17,009 bases of DNA from the NCBI GenBank assembly GCA_000493965.1, contig AWNV01000063.1, positions 1-17,009 of the forward strand, read 5' to 3'. The translations under genes and the position numbers were made by a program. The notes below the pieces were generated by a model that searched no databases, was not told where the DNA came from, and worked only from the letters and a program-made list of their open reading frames with translations. Positions 1-7,441 of the stretch are shown here, piece by piece (position 1 is the stretch's first letter; each line of letters begins with the position of its first letter). Source of the stretch: Candidatus Aminicenans sakinawicola JGI OTU-1. GTDB lineage: Bacteria; Acidobacteriota; Aminicenantia; Aminicenantales; Aminicenantaceae.

Positions 1-95
1 TCCCTTAGATATAGCGAATTCTATGTCGAAAGGTAACTTTTCTTTTTATATCAATGACTTATATTAATAATCATCACACTTTTTGTTATAGAGCC

Positions 96-135
96 GCAGC
101 AAGCTTGACTCGTGAATAACCCAGATTAACAAGCA
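96..135 (-). repeat. 40-nt interspersed repeat, copy 1
   Basis: Read on the minus strand this segment matches 13050-13089 (+) at 32 of 40 positions by hand alignment, including an unbroken TTATTCACGAGT core and a shared TGCTT start and GCTGC end. Homology stops after the GCTGC end here, whereas copy 2 continues into a longer hairpin. It may be the end of a small non-autonomous mobile element; the family was not recognised. Confidence 0.6.
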
Positions 136-221
136 AAATCACAAAAAAATCGAAAAAAAACAAAAAATATTTCAATTTTTTTATTTCCGTAACGACACTA
201 TATATGAGGGAAGGCCGTAAA

Positions 222-248
222 CGCACTACAATATAGTGCGGTTTTTAT
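222..248 (+). terminator. Rho-independent terminator or attenuator hairpin
   Basis: A perfect 7-bp stem CGCACTA/TAGTGCG (222-228/234-240) with a 5-nt loop is followed by GTTTTTAT. No gene lies upstream within the window, so it either ends a transcript entering from the left or attenuates a leader. The 8 nt at 196-203 (CACTATAT) can pair with 231-238 (ATATAGTG), which would disrupt the terminator stem. Confidence 0.6.
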
Positions 249-252
249 AGGT

Positions 253-277
253 TAACTTGTTTCTTATTAACAAGTTA
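253..277. repeat. Inverted repeat upstream of small exported gene
   Basis: TAACTTGT (253-260) and ACAAGTTA (270-277) form a perfect 8-bp inverted repeat with a 9-nt spacer. It ends 13 nt before the TTGACA element at 291, so it could be an operator or an RNA hairpin. No T-run follows, so it is not a terminator on the plus strand. Confidence 0.4.
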
Positions 278-290
278 GAGAAAAAAGTAC

Positions 291-319
291 TTGACAAGCT
301 ATTTTTAACTGCTTAGTCT
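291..319 (+). promoter_or_regulatory. Possible sigma70 promoter for the 432 gene
   Basis: A perfect -35 hexamer TTGACA lies at 291-296. A TAGTCT at 17-nt spacing (314-319) is the best-placed -10 but matches the consensus only partly; TATGCT at 323 fits better in sequence but is too far away. Transcription would start about 105 nt before the ATG at 432. Confidence 0.35.
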
Positions 320-431
320 AGGTATGCTGCCTTGGATGAATATGACTAGAATAGTATTTGTTGAGGATCTATTTTAGCCCGCCTATTCTATCGATATCAC
401 TAAGGCATGCGTAACCTAAAAGGAGGTTACT

Positions 432-713
432 ATGTCAAGAAAGACTTTATTCAAAGCTACAGCGATTGTGGTATGTTTTGCCATCCTCGCGCTCTCCATG
501 CCAGGCACAGCTCAGGCCGGAACCCAGATCAACTTCAAACGCATAATCCGCACTCCGATTTCGTTTCTAAGTTCCCTGTTCTCTTTCATTCCCGTACTCA
601 GCCCACATCAGGACAGCACACCCCCCGAGCAGGCAGATGACAGCTCCAATATCAACAAGAAAATCAAAACTACGGGTGAATTAGACTGTATAAGAATTAG
701 CGACAGAGACTAA
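432..713 (+). CDS. Small exported protein of unknown function
   Basis: Encodes 93 aa. A strong AGGAGG at 421-426 sits 5 nt before the ATG and fixes this start; an overlapping frame starting at 407 has no such site. Residues 1-29 form a textbook Sec signal peptide (basic SRK, hydrophobic core from about residue 9 to 22, AQA before the cut), giving a mature protein of about 64 aa beginning GTQINF. The mature part has a short hydrophobic or amphipathic stretch (about residues 41-55, ISFLSSLFSFIPVL), then a polar tail. There is one cysteine near the C-terminus and no recognised domain. It lies 243 bp upstream of, and in the same direction as, an exported CHAT protease-like gene with its own promoter. 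A functional link (substrate, toxin-like peptide or regulator) is possible but unproven. Export is confidently inferred; function is unknown. Confidence 0.75.
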   Translation: MSRKTLFKATAIVVCFAILALSMPGTAQAGTQINFKRIIRTPISFLSSLFSFIPVLSPHQDSTPPEQADDSSNINKKIKTTGELDCIRISDRD

Positions 714-760
714 ACTAAGAAAGAAAAAATTTAACAATCAAATATTTAAGTCTGCTTATA

Positions 761-803
761 CTCCTTTTTAAGAGGGATTAACATTTTATTCTATAAAAAG
801 GAG
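761..803. repeat. 10-bp perfect inverted repeat
   Basis: CTCCTTTTTA (761-770) and TAAAAAGGAG (794-803) can form a 10-bp A/T-rich stem around a 23-nt loop, 48 nt after the stop of the small exported gene. It could act as a transcript 3' end, but no T-run follows on the plus strand. Confidence 0.4.
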
Positions 804-817
804 AGATTGTATCTACA

Positions 818-833
818 TCACCTTTAAAGGTGA
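818..833. promoter_or_regulatory. 16-bp perfect palindrome, candidate operator
   Basis: TCACCTTTAAAGGTGA is a perfect 16-bp palindrome with no spacer, about 60 nt upstream of the -35 of the TPR-CHAT promoter. Its symmetry suits binding by a dimeric regulator better than an RNA hairpin, since a loop-free palindrome folds poorly. No matching site was seen near the other TPR-CHAT gene. Confidence 0.35.
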
Positions 834-892
834 GGAAATTTACTAGAAATCACCCCTAAAATTCATCCTTAAAGACGATTGAATATGCCTCC

Positions 893-920
893 TTGATTTG
901 CAAAAATCTATCTATATAAT
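893..920 (+). promoter_or_regulatory. Sigma70-like promoter of the TPR-CHAT gene
   Basis: TTGATT (893-898), a 16-nt spacer and a perfect TATAAT (915-920). The predicted start of transcription is near 927, giving a leader of about 30 nt before the GTG at 957. Confidence 0.6.
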
Positions 921-956
921 ACTAAAAAGAAAAATTATTAGGACCTGGATTTTAAA

Positions 957-3911
957 GTGAGACAATTTATTATTTGCTTTTTAAGCTTCATTACAGTAGT
1001 CCCGCTCTTCCCTAAAGCTTCCAGTTCTGCATTTATTAAAGAAATTGAGAGCCAATACTTCCAATTTTTTAACCAGGCAGAAGAATACCGGTTGACCGGC
1101 GAATTCGAAAAATCCATAGAGCTTTTTGAAAAGTCCTTTCAGAGAGCGGAAAAAATGCATGACAGTAAAAAAGAATGTATTGCCCTTACGAAGCTTGGAC
1201 TTTTGTACTGGAACACAGGTAATCTCAATATGTCAACGGAAAAATATTCATCAGCCATCGCCATTGCGGAAAAGTTTAATTTAAATAAACAGCAGGAAGA
1301 AATCAAAAATGCATTAGAAATATTCAATTTGTATTCGGAAGGAAAAAATTTCCGCTCCTCCAGGAAATACCAAGAATCTATCGAAAGCTTTCGAAATGCC
1401 ATAGAACTTGCCAGAAAAACCGGAAGCAGGGAACACGAACTTAAGTGCCTCCGGCATCTGAGTATCACTTATCTCAGGATAAATAATTTGCAGGAATTCC
1501 GCATACTGAATGAAAAAGCTTTACAGATTGCAAAAATCCTGAACCACAGGACAGCAGAAGGAAGATGCTTGAATAATTTAGGTTCATATTATATAAAATT
1601 CGGGAACTATTCCAAAGCCATCGGCTATTATGAAAAAGCCTTAGAAACTCAAGACGAAAAAAATCAAGACACGTCAGACTACTTGAATAATATCGGGGCG
1701 ATTTATAAAAATATTGGAAACTACGACAAGGCACTGGAATACTTCACTAAAGCACTGAATATAGATAAACAATCCGGAGATGAGAAAGCAGTCTCGATGG
1801 CTCTAACTAACATAGGAATTACTTTCAGGCTGAAAAGCCTTCTTAATTCAAACAAGGAAGACGCTTACAGGGCACTCGGTTATTATTTTGATTCCTTGAA
1901 GCTTGCAAAAAAAAATCAATATACAGAGATAGAGATAAAGGTTCTAAACAACATCGGATCCGTTAATTCCTTTCTCGGGAACAACCATGAATCCCTGAAA
2001 TACTTTAATACTGCATACGAAAAGGCAGAACATATTAAGAACATTGAAGCAATGGGCATGATCCTGAATAACATGGGAATCGTTCATTACAACCAGGGAA
2101 ATTACGAAGAATCCACCAAATATTACCAACGGGCTATTGAGCTCGCTATGAGAATCGAAGGGGGGCAGATTCTCTGGGAGGCTTATCTGGAATTAGCCAA
2201 TGCGTACAAAGAGCAAAACAAATACAAAGAGGCTCTGGAAAGCTATAAAAACTCCATTAAAATAATAGAAGACATGCGCTCACAGATCAAGCTTGAAGAA
2301 CTCAAGGCAAGTTTTTTAGGCACAGATAAAAGGATCAAACCTTACCAAAACCTCATCGATCTTCTCGTTATTCTCCATCACTCCGCTCCGGAGAAAGGCT
2401 ACGACTCGGAAGCTTTCGATTACCTCGAAAGAGCAAAGGCAAGAGCATTCCTCGACAGTCTGGAAATCTCAAAGGTTGATATTTCCGGGTCAACCAACCC
2501 TGAACTGAAAAACCGCGAAACAGAACTCATGAAAGATATTTCAAATATCTACACTAAACTCCTGGCCGCAGAACTTTCATCTGAAGAAAAAAACATCTTC
2601 AACGAACGCCTGAAAGAAAAAGAGAACGAACTCGAAAGTCTAAAAAGAGAGATACGCACTAAAAGTCCTGCTTATGCAGATCTGAAATATCCCGGAATCA
2701 TCACTCTCGAAGAAGCTCAGAAAAACCTTCTTGATGGCAATACGGCATTTCTGGCCTACTCTATCGGTGAAAAAAGATCCTATGCTTTTGCAATCACCAA
2801 GAAAGGACTCAAAATTTTCCCTATACCTTCAAGGGAAGATATCTATAACCTTGTAAAAGACTACAGAGAAATCATTCAGGATAAAGAAAATCTCAATTTT
2901 AAGCCGGGCTACTCACTTTACTGCAGTCTTGTTCTTCCCGGCCTGGATAAGAACATAAAAAATATTATTTTCATCCCTGATGACTTCCTTCATGCTCTTC
3001 CATTTGAAGCTCTTGTAACCGAAGAAACAAAAAACCGCTGGTTGATCGAGGACTATAAAATCGCCTATGCCCCATCGGTTTCTTCTCTGTGGGAAATCAT
3101 TAAACGAAAGAGATCGAATGGCAAAAAGCGGGAAATGGACCTTTTAGCAGTTGGAGACCCGGACTACGGCTCTTCAGAAACTAATAGCGGCGGAAACGAC
3201 ATCTTCCAGAATTTCTATTCATCCAAGGCTTTTAATTTCTACAGATTGAAATACAGCGGAATAGAAATCGAAAGGATAAGCTCTCTTTTTAAAAATTCAA
3301 AAAGGACTGTTTTTCAAAGAAAGCTGGCCTCTGAGGAAGAAGTGATTAACCACAATCTGGAGAATTACAAAATTATTCACTTTGCTGCCCACAGCCTTAT
3401 TGACAATACAAGGCCGGCGCGTTCTTCTATTGTTCTTAAACTGGATGATGACCCTGAACAAGATGGCTTTCTCCAGATGAGGGAAATCTTTAATCTGAAA
3501 CTCAACTCTGACCTTGTCACTCTCTCTGCCTGCCAGACCGGGTGGGGACAGCTTATCAGAGGGGAAGGCATCGAAGGCCTGAACAGGGCCTTCTTTTATG
3601 CCGGCTCCTCATCTATTCTGATGAGTCTCTGGGCAGTAAATGACCAGGCAACATACCAACTGATGGAAAGATTCTACATCCATCTCCGGTCTTCCCAATC
3701 AATCATGAATGCGTTAAGGAAAGCAAAGCTTGAGATGATAACCTCAGACACTTTGTCTCACCCCTATTATTGGGCAGGATTCGTCATATCAGGAAAAGCC
3801 GATCAAATTATCTTTCCTAAACCCATAAAAAAATGGGTATTCTACGCAGCCTCATTGCTTCTAGCAGGAAGTTTTATCACCGCTGTTATAAAAAGAAAAA
3901 GATCAAATTAA
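957..3911 (+). CDS. Exported, membrane-anchored TPR-CHAT caspase-like protease
   Basis: 984 aa, GTG start with only a weak AGGA about 15 nt upstream but a well-placed promoter. Residues 1-23 look like a signal peptide. Tetratricopeptide repeats fill about residues 30-445 (for example LNNLGSYY at 205 and LNNIGAIY further on). A charged coiled-coil-like linker covers about 513-580. The CHAT domain follows (about 581-941), with His812 in HFAAHS and Cys859 in SACQTG, the expected caspase-type catalytic dyad. A hydrophobic segment (about 960-977) and a basic tail KRKRSN end the protein. I infer a cell-surface or periplasmic protease held in the membrane by its C-terminus, with TPRs as sensor or partner-binding module. 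CHAT proteases are known from bacterial immunity and cell-death pathways, where they are usually cytosolic, so export is unusual. Residues 132-271 are about 87% identical to the truncated paralogue at 9900-10754. The substrate is unknown. Confidence 0.9.
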   Translation: MRQFIICFLSFITVVPLFPKASSSAFIKEIESQYFQFFNQAEEYRLTGEFEKSIELFEKSFQRAEKMHDSKKECIALTKLGLLYWNTGNLNMSTEKYSSAIAIAEKFNLNKQQEEIKNALEIFNLYSEGKNFRSSRKYQESIESFRNAIELARKTGSREHELKCLRHLSITYLRINNLQEFRILNEKALQIAKILNHRTAEGRCLNNLGSYYIKFGNYSKAIGYYEKALETQDEKNQDTSDYLNNIGAIYKNIGNYDKALEYFTKALNIDKQSGDEKAVSMALTNIGITFRLKSLLNSNKEDAYRALGYYFDSLKLAKKNQYTEIEIKVLNNIGSVNSFLGNNHESLKYFNTAYEKAEHIKNIEAMGMILNNMGIVHYNQGNYEESTKYYQRAIELAMRIEGGQILWEAYLELANAYKEQNKYKEALESYKNSIKIIEDMRSQIKLEELKASFLGTDKRIKPYQNLIDLLVILHHSAPEKGYDSEAFDYLERAKARAFLDSLEISKVDISGSTNPELKNRETELMKDISNIYTKLLAAELSSEEKNIFNERLKEKENELESLKREIRTKSPAYADLKYPGIITLEEAQKNLLDGNTAFLAYSIGEKRSYAFAITKKGLKIFPIPSREDIYNLVKDYREIIQDKENLNFKPGYSLYCSLVLPGLDKNIKNIIFIPDDFLHALPFEALVTEETKNRWLIEDYKIAYAPSVSSLWEIIKRKRSNGKKREMDLLAVGDPDYGSSETNSGGNDIFQNFYSSKAFNFYRLKYSGIEIERISSLFKNSKRTVFQRKLASEEEVINHNLENYKIIHFAAHSLIDNTRPARSSIVLKLDDDPEQDGFLQMREIFNLKLNSDLVTLSACQTGWGQLIRGEGIEGLNRAFFYAGSSSILMSLWAVNDQATYQLMERFYIHLRSSQSIMNALRKAKLEMITSDTLSHPYYWAGFVISGKADQIIFPKPIKKWVFYAASLLLAGSFITAVIKRKRSN
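1350..1769 (+). repeat. 420-bp block shared with inverted TPR paralogue, copy 1
   Basis: Encodes residues 132-271 of the TPR-CHAT protein. It matches 9939-10358 on the minus strand, with 18 differences in 140 aa by hand count. One stretch, 1440-1492 against 10216-10268, is identical over 53 nt. The two blocks are in opposite orientation and flank about 8.2 kb. Confidence 0.85.
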
Positions 3912-3984
3912 TAAATCATTTTTTCAATCTTTCTCCCCTGATAACTTAATTTCAACAATTTTCAGCATTTCTTGTCATCCATAT

Positions 3985-4059
3985 AGCACAAAGGGAGAAG
4001 TCAAGTGACTTGTCGGGTTCATAACCCGGATGTCGCTGGTTCAAATCCAGCCCCCGCTA
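3985..4059 (+). pseudogene. Decayed initiator tRNA-Met (CAU) with intact 3' half
   Basis: The anticodon arm is TCGGG/TTCATAA/CCCGG (4013-4029) with anticodon CAT at 4020-4022. Its three stacked G-C pairs are the hallmark of bacterial initiator tRNA. The T arm GCTGG/TTCAAAT/CCAGC (4035-4051) and 3' acceptor strand CCCCGCT plus A (4052-4059) are perfect. The 5' acceptor strand would have to read AGCGGGG, but 3985-3991 reads AGCACAA, so four of seven pairs fail, and the D-loop lacks its GG. It cannot fold as a normal tRNA. An intact 3' half beside a ruined 5' half is what integrases targeting tRNA genes leave at one end of an element. A simple decayed duplicate is the alternative. Confidence 0.75.
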
Positions 4060-4156
4060 GCATCTAAACCAGCCTGTTCCCTCTGAAAATCTTAGTGTTT
4101 ACTTTCGCCTTTCCTTTTAATCAACCATAGCTATAATTAGGCGAGTTCAGTCAAAT

Positions 4157-4178
4157 TTGGTGACAAATTGGTGACAAA
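4157..4178 (+). repeat. Tandem 11-bp repeat beside tRNA remnant
   Basis: Two adjacent perfect copies of TTGGTGACAAA (4157-4167 and 4168-4178), about 100 nt beyond the tRNA 3' half. Short direct repeats near an attachment core are typical of integrase arm-binding sites; that role here is inferred. Confidence 0.6.
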
Positions 4179-4283
4179 AGGGAAGAGGTTTATTTGTATT
4201 TCTGATGACTTACAACATACGTAGCTAGAATGGAAGGTTGGTATACGTGGTTCCGGCTTGTTAAAGAATTAAATTCTGGTCTG

Positions 4284-7190
4284 CTAACCTAACCACTGTT
4301 TGAGAGAAGAAGCAATTAATTCATACAATGGCAGTAACTCTTTACTTTTGACACTAATTCCCATAACTTTAAGAAAAGCCAAATCAAATTCCATTCTCAC
4401 TTTATTTGGCTTTCCAGTAACTCCATATTGTTGCGGAATTCGAGGCATATTTTTCAATTTGAATTTATCAAAGAGACTAGCAAGCTCCTTCACTTCTTTC
4501 TCATGTAATTCGTTAATATTTAAAACAGGGAGTAATCTCCAGTGAGATTGATTTAATTCAATCCATGCTCCTTCTGTTTCTTCTCGACTTGCTAGAATCG
4601 TAAGAATACCCCAGCTTGTATTCAACCAAAAGCAGAGGGCTTTGGGCTTATATCCAGTCTCTTCTTTTAATCTTATAGCATAGAAAATATTTGAAAGAAT
4701 TGGCTCATTAGACAATAAAGATATGATGTGAGCAGTATTAACTCTGATTCTATTTGGGACCAACAATTTACCGGACTTTTCTTTGTATATAATTTTAGCT
4801 CTTTCAATAATTGGATAAACATAAGCATTTGCCGAGATTTCCATTCTCATTCTAAGTTCTTCTTCACCTCCGTGAAGGATTCTTAATCCTCCAGGAACGT
4901 ATCTCTCCAGAACCTTAAATGTGTCTGTGAATCTATGTCTATCAACTCCTATGGTTAAACACAATTCATTAAGTCTCGTCAAAGGAATTTCTTTCGAAAA
5001 AGTGCCAATTTTTAGCGAACCAGATAAAAGAGCATTAACTTCTTCTATAAGTTCTATATTGGGAAATGAGACCAACTTTCCCCAGTTATCAAGATTTTGG
5101 AGGAGTTCCTTCCTTTTCACTTTTGCTATGAAAGCAGCGGCATTACCTACCTCTATAACACGTTCCTTTGTATATTGAATTCTTTCAGCCAAGGCTATAG
5201 CTTCAATACTTGTATGAGGCTTCCGCAATAAAATAACAAAATTTGTTTCATCTTTATCTGTTTGACTTTCATTTTGCTTTGCAATAAGAAGACACTCACT
5301 TAGGCTAGTAGATTCTGAAAAATTATAACCATTTTCTGAGTCAAAACTTACTATAAGGTATTCAATATGATACTTTGAAGCAAGTAGAACTCTGGCTAAA
5401 AACCAGGAAGTTCCACTTAATAATCCTTTAGGCAATACAAAGCAAATCTTTCCATCCTTTTTTAGTTTTCTATGAGCCAAATAAAGAAATACAAAACCTT
5501 CTCCCGCTTGCCAGACATTTCTAAATGGTTGAAATTCTTTTTCTACGAGTAGGAATTCAAGGTTTGCATCTTTAAGAATTTTGGCTCCTAAAATTAAAAG
5601 GTTATCTTTAGCCTCATCTCTAAGTTGTTTGTAGATTACAAGAACTTTTTTCCTCAACTTTTCATCACTCATGAATCCAAACAAGCCACCACCTTTTTTG
5701 CCACCTCTACCTGTAGTTCTAGCGAAAGGAGGATTCATGACAATTAAGTCGAATGGTTCTAGTGCCTGAAGTTCCTCTAAAATTTTCTCTTCTTTCTTAT
5801 TTATGCCTATTCTTATTGCTTTGCTGAGCTTATGCCAGACCTCTGGCTTAACAAGTTCCAATGACCCCAACGAGATAATTGCATCTTCCTCCCTATATCC
5901 TAATGGAAGTGTGAATATATGAAATTCCTGAAAAGGAGTCTCTGGACAATGCAGCGCTAAATTCAAAGCTGTAATTTGTGTTGCATATTGAAGAACATCA
6001 AATCCATAGCATGAGTTTAGAAATGATATATGGAAATCCTGCTCAATTTCTTTAGGATTTTTGTCAACTCCTTCCTTAAGTAGAGAAAGACGATAATGGG
6101 CATTGGCAGCACTATAGGCTGCTACCAATAGAGTGCCACTTCCACATGCAAAATCAGAAATTCTACACAATTTTGGTTTTGCTAGATATAGCAGGAGATA
6201 AGCAGAAGGTATCTGAGTAAAAAAAGTTGCTAAACCCTTCTTTAGACTCCAATCACCGACTACTTTATGATAAACTTTTCCGGCAAGGTCTCTTCGAAGT
6301 AAAGTCCTTTTTGAAGCAATCCAACTGGCTACTTGAATTAAATTGCCGAACAATCTAGGCATTGGTGGAAAAACTCCTATCATTTCGGCGGTTGCCTCAA
6401 ATATCGGCTCATAATTTATCCTCAAGATGTCATAGGTGGCCTTCTCTAAAGCTTGTTGAGGGTGGCTTCCTCTTGCAAGATTTTCCAAGGAGCCCAACTT
6501 ATGAATATATCTTATTGACTCATAGTAAATGGAACTAAGAAGAATTGCTAAGGAGGATTGAGCGAAAAGTGCTTCTTTTATTTCATCTGGATTTCCGATT
6601 GAAAATCCATAGAGTTTATACAGAACGCCGTATAGATTGTCTGCAATTTTTTTTGATTCTTTATGAGTTGTAAGAAAGTGTACAAAACTTTGTATAAGCG
6701 TGCCGACATCATCCTCTGCTTTTTTTAAACTCTCTTCGCCTATAATAAATTGGCCAACTTCATGGATTAATGTAGCTAAAGTATTCAAATCAAAGTCATA
6801 CCAATCTTCAATAGGTTTAGCTATTACATTCTTCTTATGTAGTATTTCAAAAAGAGTTCCTGAAATATCCACTGATACTATTATTCTCACAGGAAAACGA
6901 ATTTTCCGCAGCTTTTGCTTAATTTCATATTCTCCGAGAGTTTGGGGAAATACCGAAGGATAGTGAATAGCAATAGCTATATCAGTATCTAGCTGCTCTA
7001 TTCTCTTTTTTGCATCATTCTCAGCATCACTTCTCGAATAAGAACCTTCCAAAACGATTGCTAAGCCCTGATGATAAACTACAACATCTCTCCTGCCCTT
7101 ATGTATAAATTCAGCCCGAGAAATTATGCCTATTTGACAAAGCAAATCAGACAGCAGAACATTTAGTCTATTTTCAAAAGCGCGTTTCAT
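4284..7190 (-). CDS. N6-adenine DNA methyltransferase, type IIG-like restriction-modification protein
   Basis: 968 aa. The SAM-binding motif I is DFACGSGT at residues 346-353 and the catalytic motif IV is NPPF at 486-489, the order of gamma-class N6-adenine methyltransferases. Downstream, the KICFVLPKGLL segment and the following region resemble Eco57I/type IIG enzymes, and the last ~250 residues look like a target-recognition region. The N-terminus (about residues 27-60) resembles a PD-(D/E)xK nuclease fold: D35 in RRDVVVY, then E48 in VLEGS. The expected lysine two residues after E48 is Ser50, so cleavage activity is uncertain. The 968-aa size suits a single-chain type IIG enzyme. The ATG at 7190 has no clear Shine-Dalgarno site. 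It diverges from a PARIS-like pair and lies beside an integration scar. Host-DNA methylation is well supported; restriction is a guess, and an orphan or BREX/DISARM-type methylase remains possible. Confidence 0.8.
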   Translation of the reverse strand: MKRAFENRLNVLLSDLLCQIGIISRAEFIHKGRRDVVVYHQGLAIVLEGSYSRSDAENDAKKRIEQLDTDIAIAIHYPSVFPQTLGEYEIKQKLRKIRFPVRIIVSVDISGTLFEILHKKNVIAKPIEDWYDFDLNTLATLIHEVGQFIIGEESLKKAEDDVGTLIQSFVHFLTTHKESKKIADNLYGVLYKLYGFSIGNPDEIKEALFAQSSLAILLSSIYYESIRYIHKLGSLENLARGSHPQQALEKATYDILRINYEPIFEATAEMIGVFPPMPRLFGNLIQVASWIASKRTLLRRDLAGKVYHKVVGDWSLKKGLATFFTQIPSAYLLLYLAKPKLCRISDFACGSGTLLVAAYSAANAHYRLSLLKEGVDKNPKEIEQDFHISFLNSCYGFDVLQYATQITALNLALHCPETPFQEFHIFTLPLGYREEDAIISLGSLELVKPEVWHKLSKAIRIGINKKEEKILEELQALEPFDLIVMNPPFARTTGRGGKKGGGLFGFMSDEKLRKKVLVIYKQLRDEAKDNLLILGAKILKDANLEFLLVEKEFQPFRNVWQAGEGFVFLYLAHRKLKKDGKICFVLPKGLLSGTSWFLARVLLASKYHIEYLIVSFDSENGYNFSESTSLSECLLIAKQNESQTDKDETNFVILLRKPHTSIEAIALAERIQYTKERVIEVGNAAAFIAKVKRKELLQNLDNWGKLVSFPNIELIEEVNALLSGSLKIGTFSKEIPLTRLNELCLTIGVDRHRFTDTFKVLERYVPGGLRILHGGEEELRMRMEISANAYVYPIIERAKIIYKEKSGKLLVPNRIRVNTAHIISLLSNEPILSNIFYAIRLKEETGYKPKALCFWLNTSWGILTILASREETEGAWIELNQSHWRLLPVLNINELHEKEVKELASLFDKFKLKNMPRIPQQYGVTGKPNKVRMEFDLAFLKVMGISVKSKELLPLYELIASSLKQWLG

Positions 7191-7312
7191 CTATCTAAAA
7201 TATACAACAATTTTATTAGGATTTGATATTGGAGCTATGCTAATTCTACAAATTTTTCACTGAAATGGCAAGGAATGACTTTTATGCAAATTTATGATAA
7301 ATATAGGTGAGT

Positions 7313-7343
7313 GGAAGCCAGTGACTATGCAGTCCTGGCTTCC
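7313..7343. other. Strong 13-bp hairpin in defence intergenic region
   Basis: GGAAGCCAG (7313-7321) pairs perfectly with CTGGCTTCC (7335-7343). Inside, GACT (7323-7326) pairs with AGTC (7331-7334) around an ATGC loop, with one bulged T at 7322. No T-run follows on either strand, so it is not a simple terminator. It could be a structured leader RNA, an operator or a mobile-element end. Confidence 0.6.
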
Positions 7344-7441
7344 CGATATCTAAAAAGACAGCTAGGCTGGAGAATCACCTCATCATAGAAGACGAGCGAG
7401 GGGGAGGTAAATTCTCAGAAGAAGAAACGAGAAGTGATAGG

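Larger units (their letters stand above)
1..431. other. AT-rich non-coding leader region
   Basis: No convincing gene is seen before the start at 432. The stretch holds one copy of a 40-nt interspersed repeat (96-135, minus orientation), a hairpin followed by T residues (222-248) with a possible competing upstream strand (196-203), an 8-bp inverted repeat (253-260/270-277) and a TTGACA promoter element at 291. The rest is simple A/T-rich sequence. Confidence 0.7.
3912..4283. other. Non-coding junction between CHAT gene and defence cassette
   Basis: No gene is seen. The stretch contains a decayed initiator-type tRNA (3985-4059) and a tandem 11-bp repeat (4157-4178). No clear terminator for the convergent genes at 3911 and 4284 was found. 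There is no integrase fragment that I can recognise. Confidence 0.65.

Noticed and set aside
291..330. TTGACA...CTAGG pattern resembling engineered constitutive promoters, hinting at vector contamination
   Set aside because: The resemblance is short, spacing differs, and the flanking DNA is ordinary A/T-rich genomic sequence continuous with bacterial genes.
407..640. 77-aa open frame overlapping the small exported gene
   Set aside because: The AGGAGG and a clear signal peptide belong to the frame starting at 432; the 407 frame has no ribosome site and a random-looking product.
432..713. Bacterial gasdermin as the CHAT protease partner
   Set aside because: The mature product is only about 64 aa, far too short for a gasdermin pore-forming domain.
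957..3911. CRISPR-associated TPR-CHAT protease (Craspase-type)
   Set aside because: No CRISPR array or cas gene is present, and the protein carries a signal peptide and a membrane anchor, unlike the cytosolic Craspase component.
3985..4059. Functional initiator tRNA
   Set aside because: Four of seven acceptor pairs cannot form and the D-loop lacks the conserved GG, so it is called a remnant.
4157..4178. Start of a CRISPR array
   Set aside because: The two 11-bp units are directly adjacent with no spacer and do not recur.
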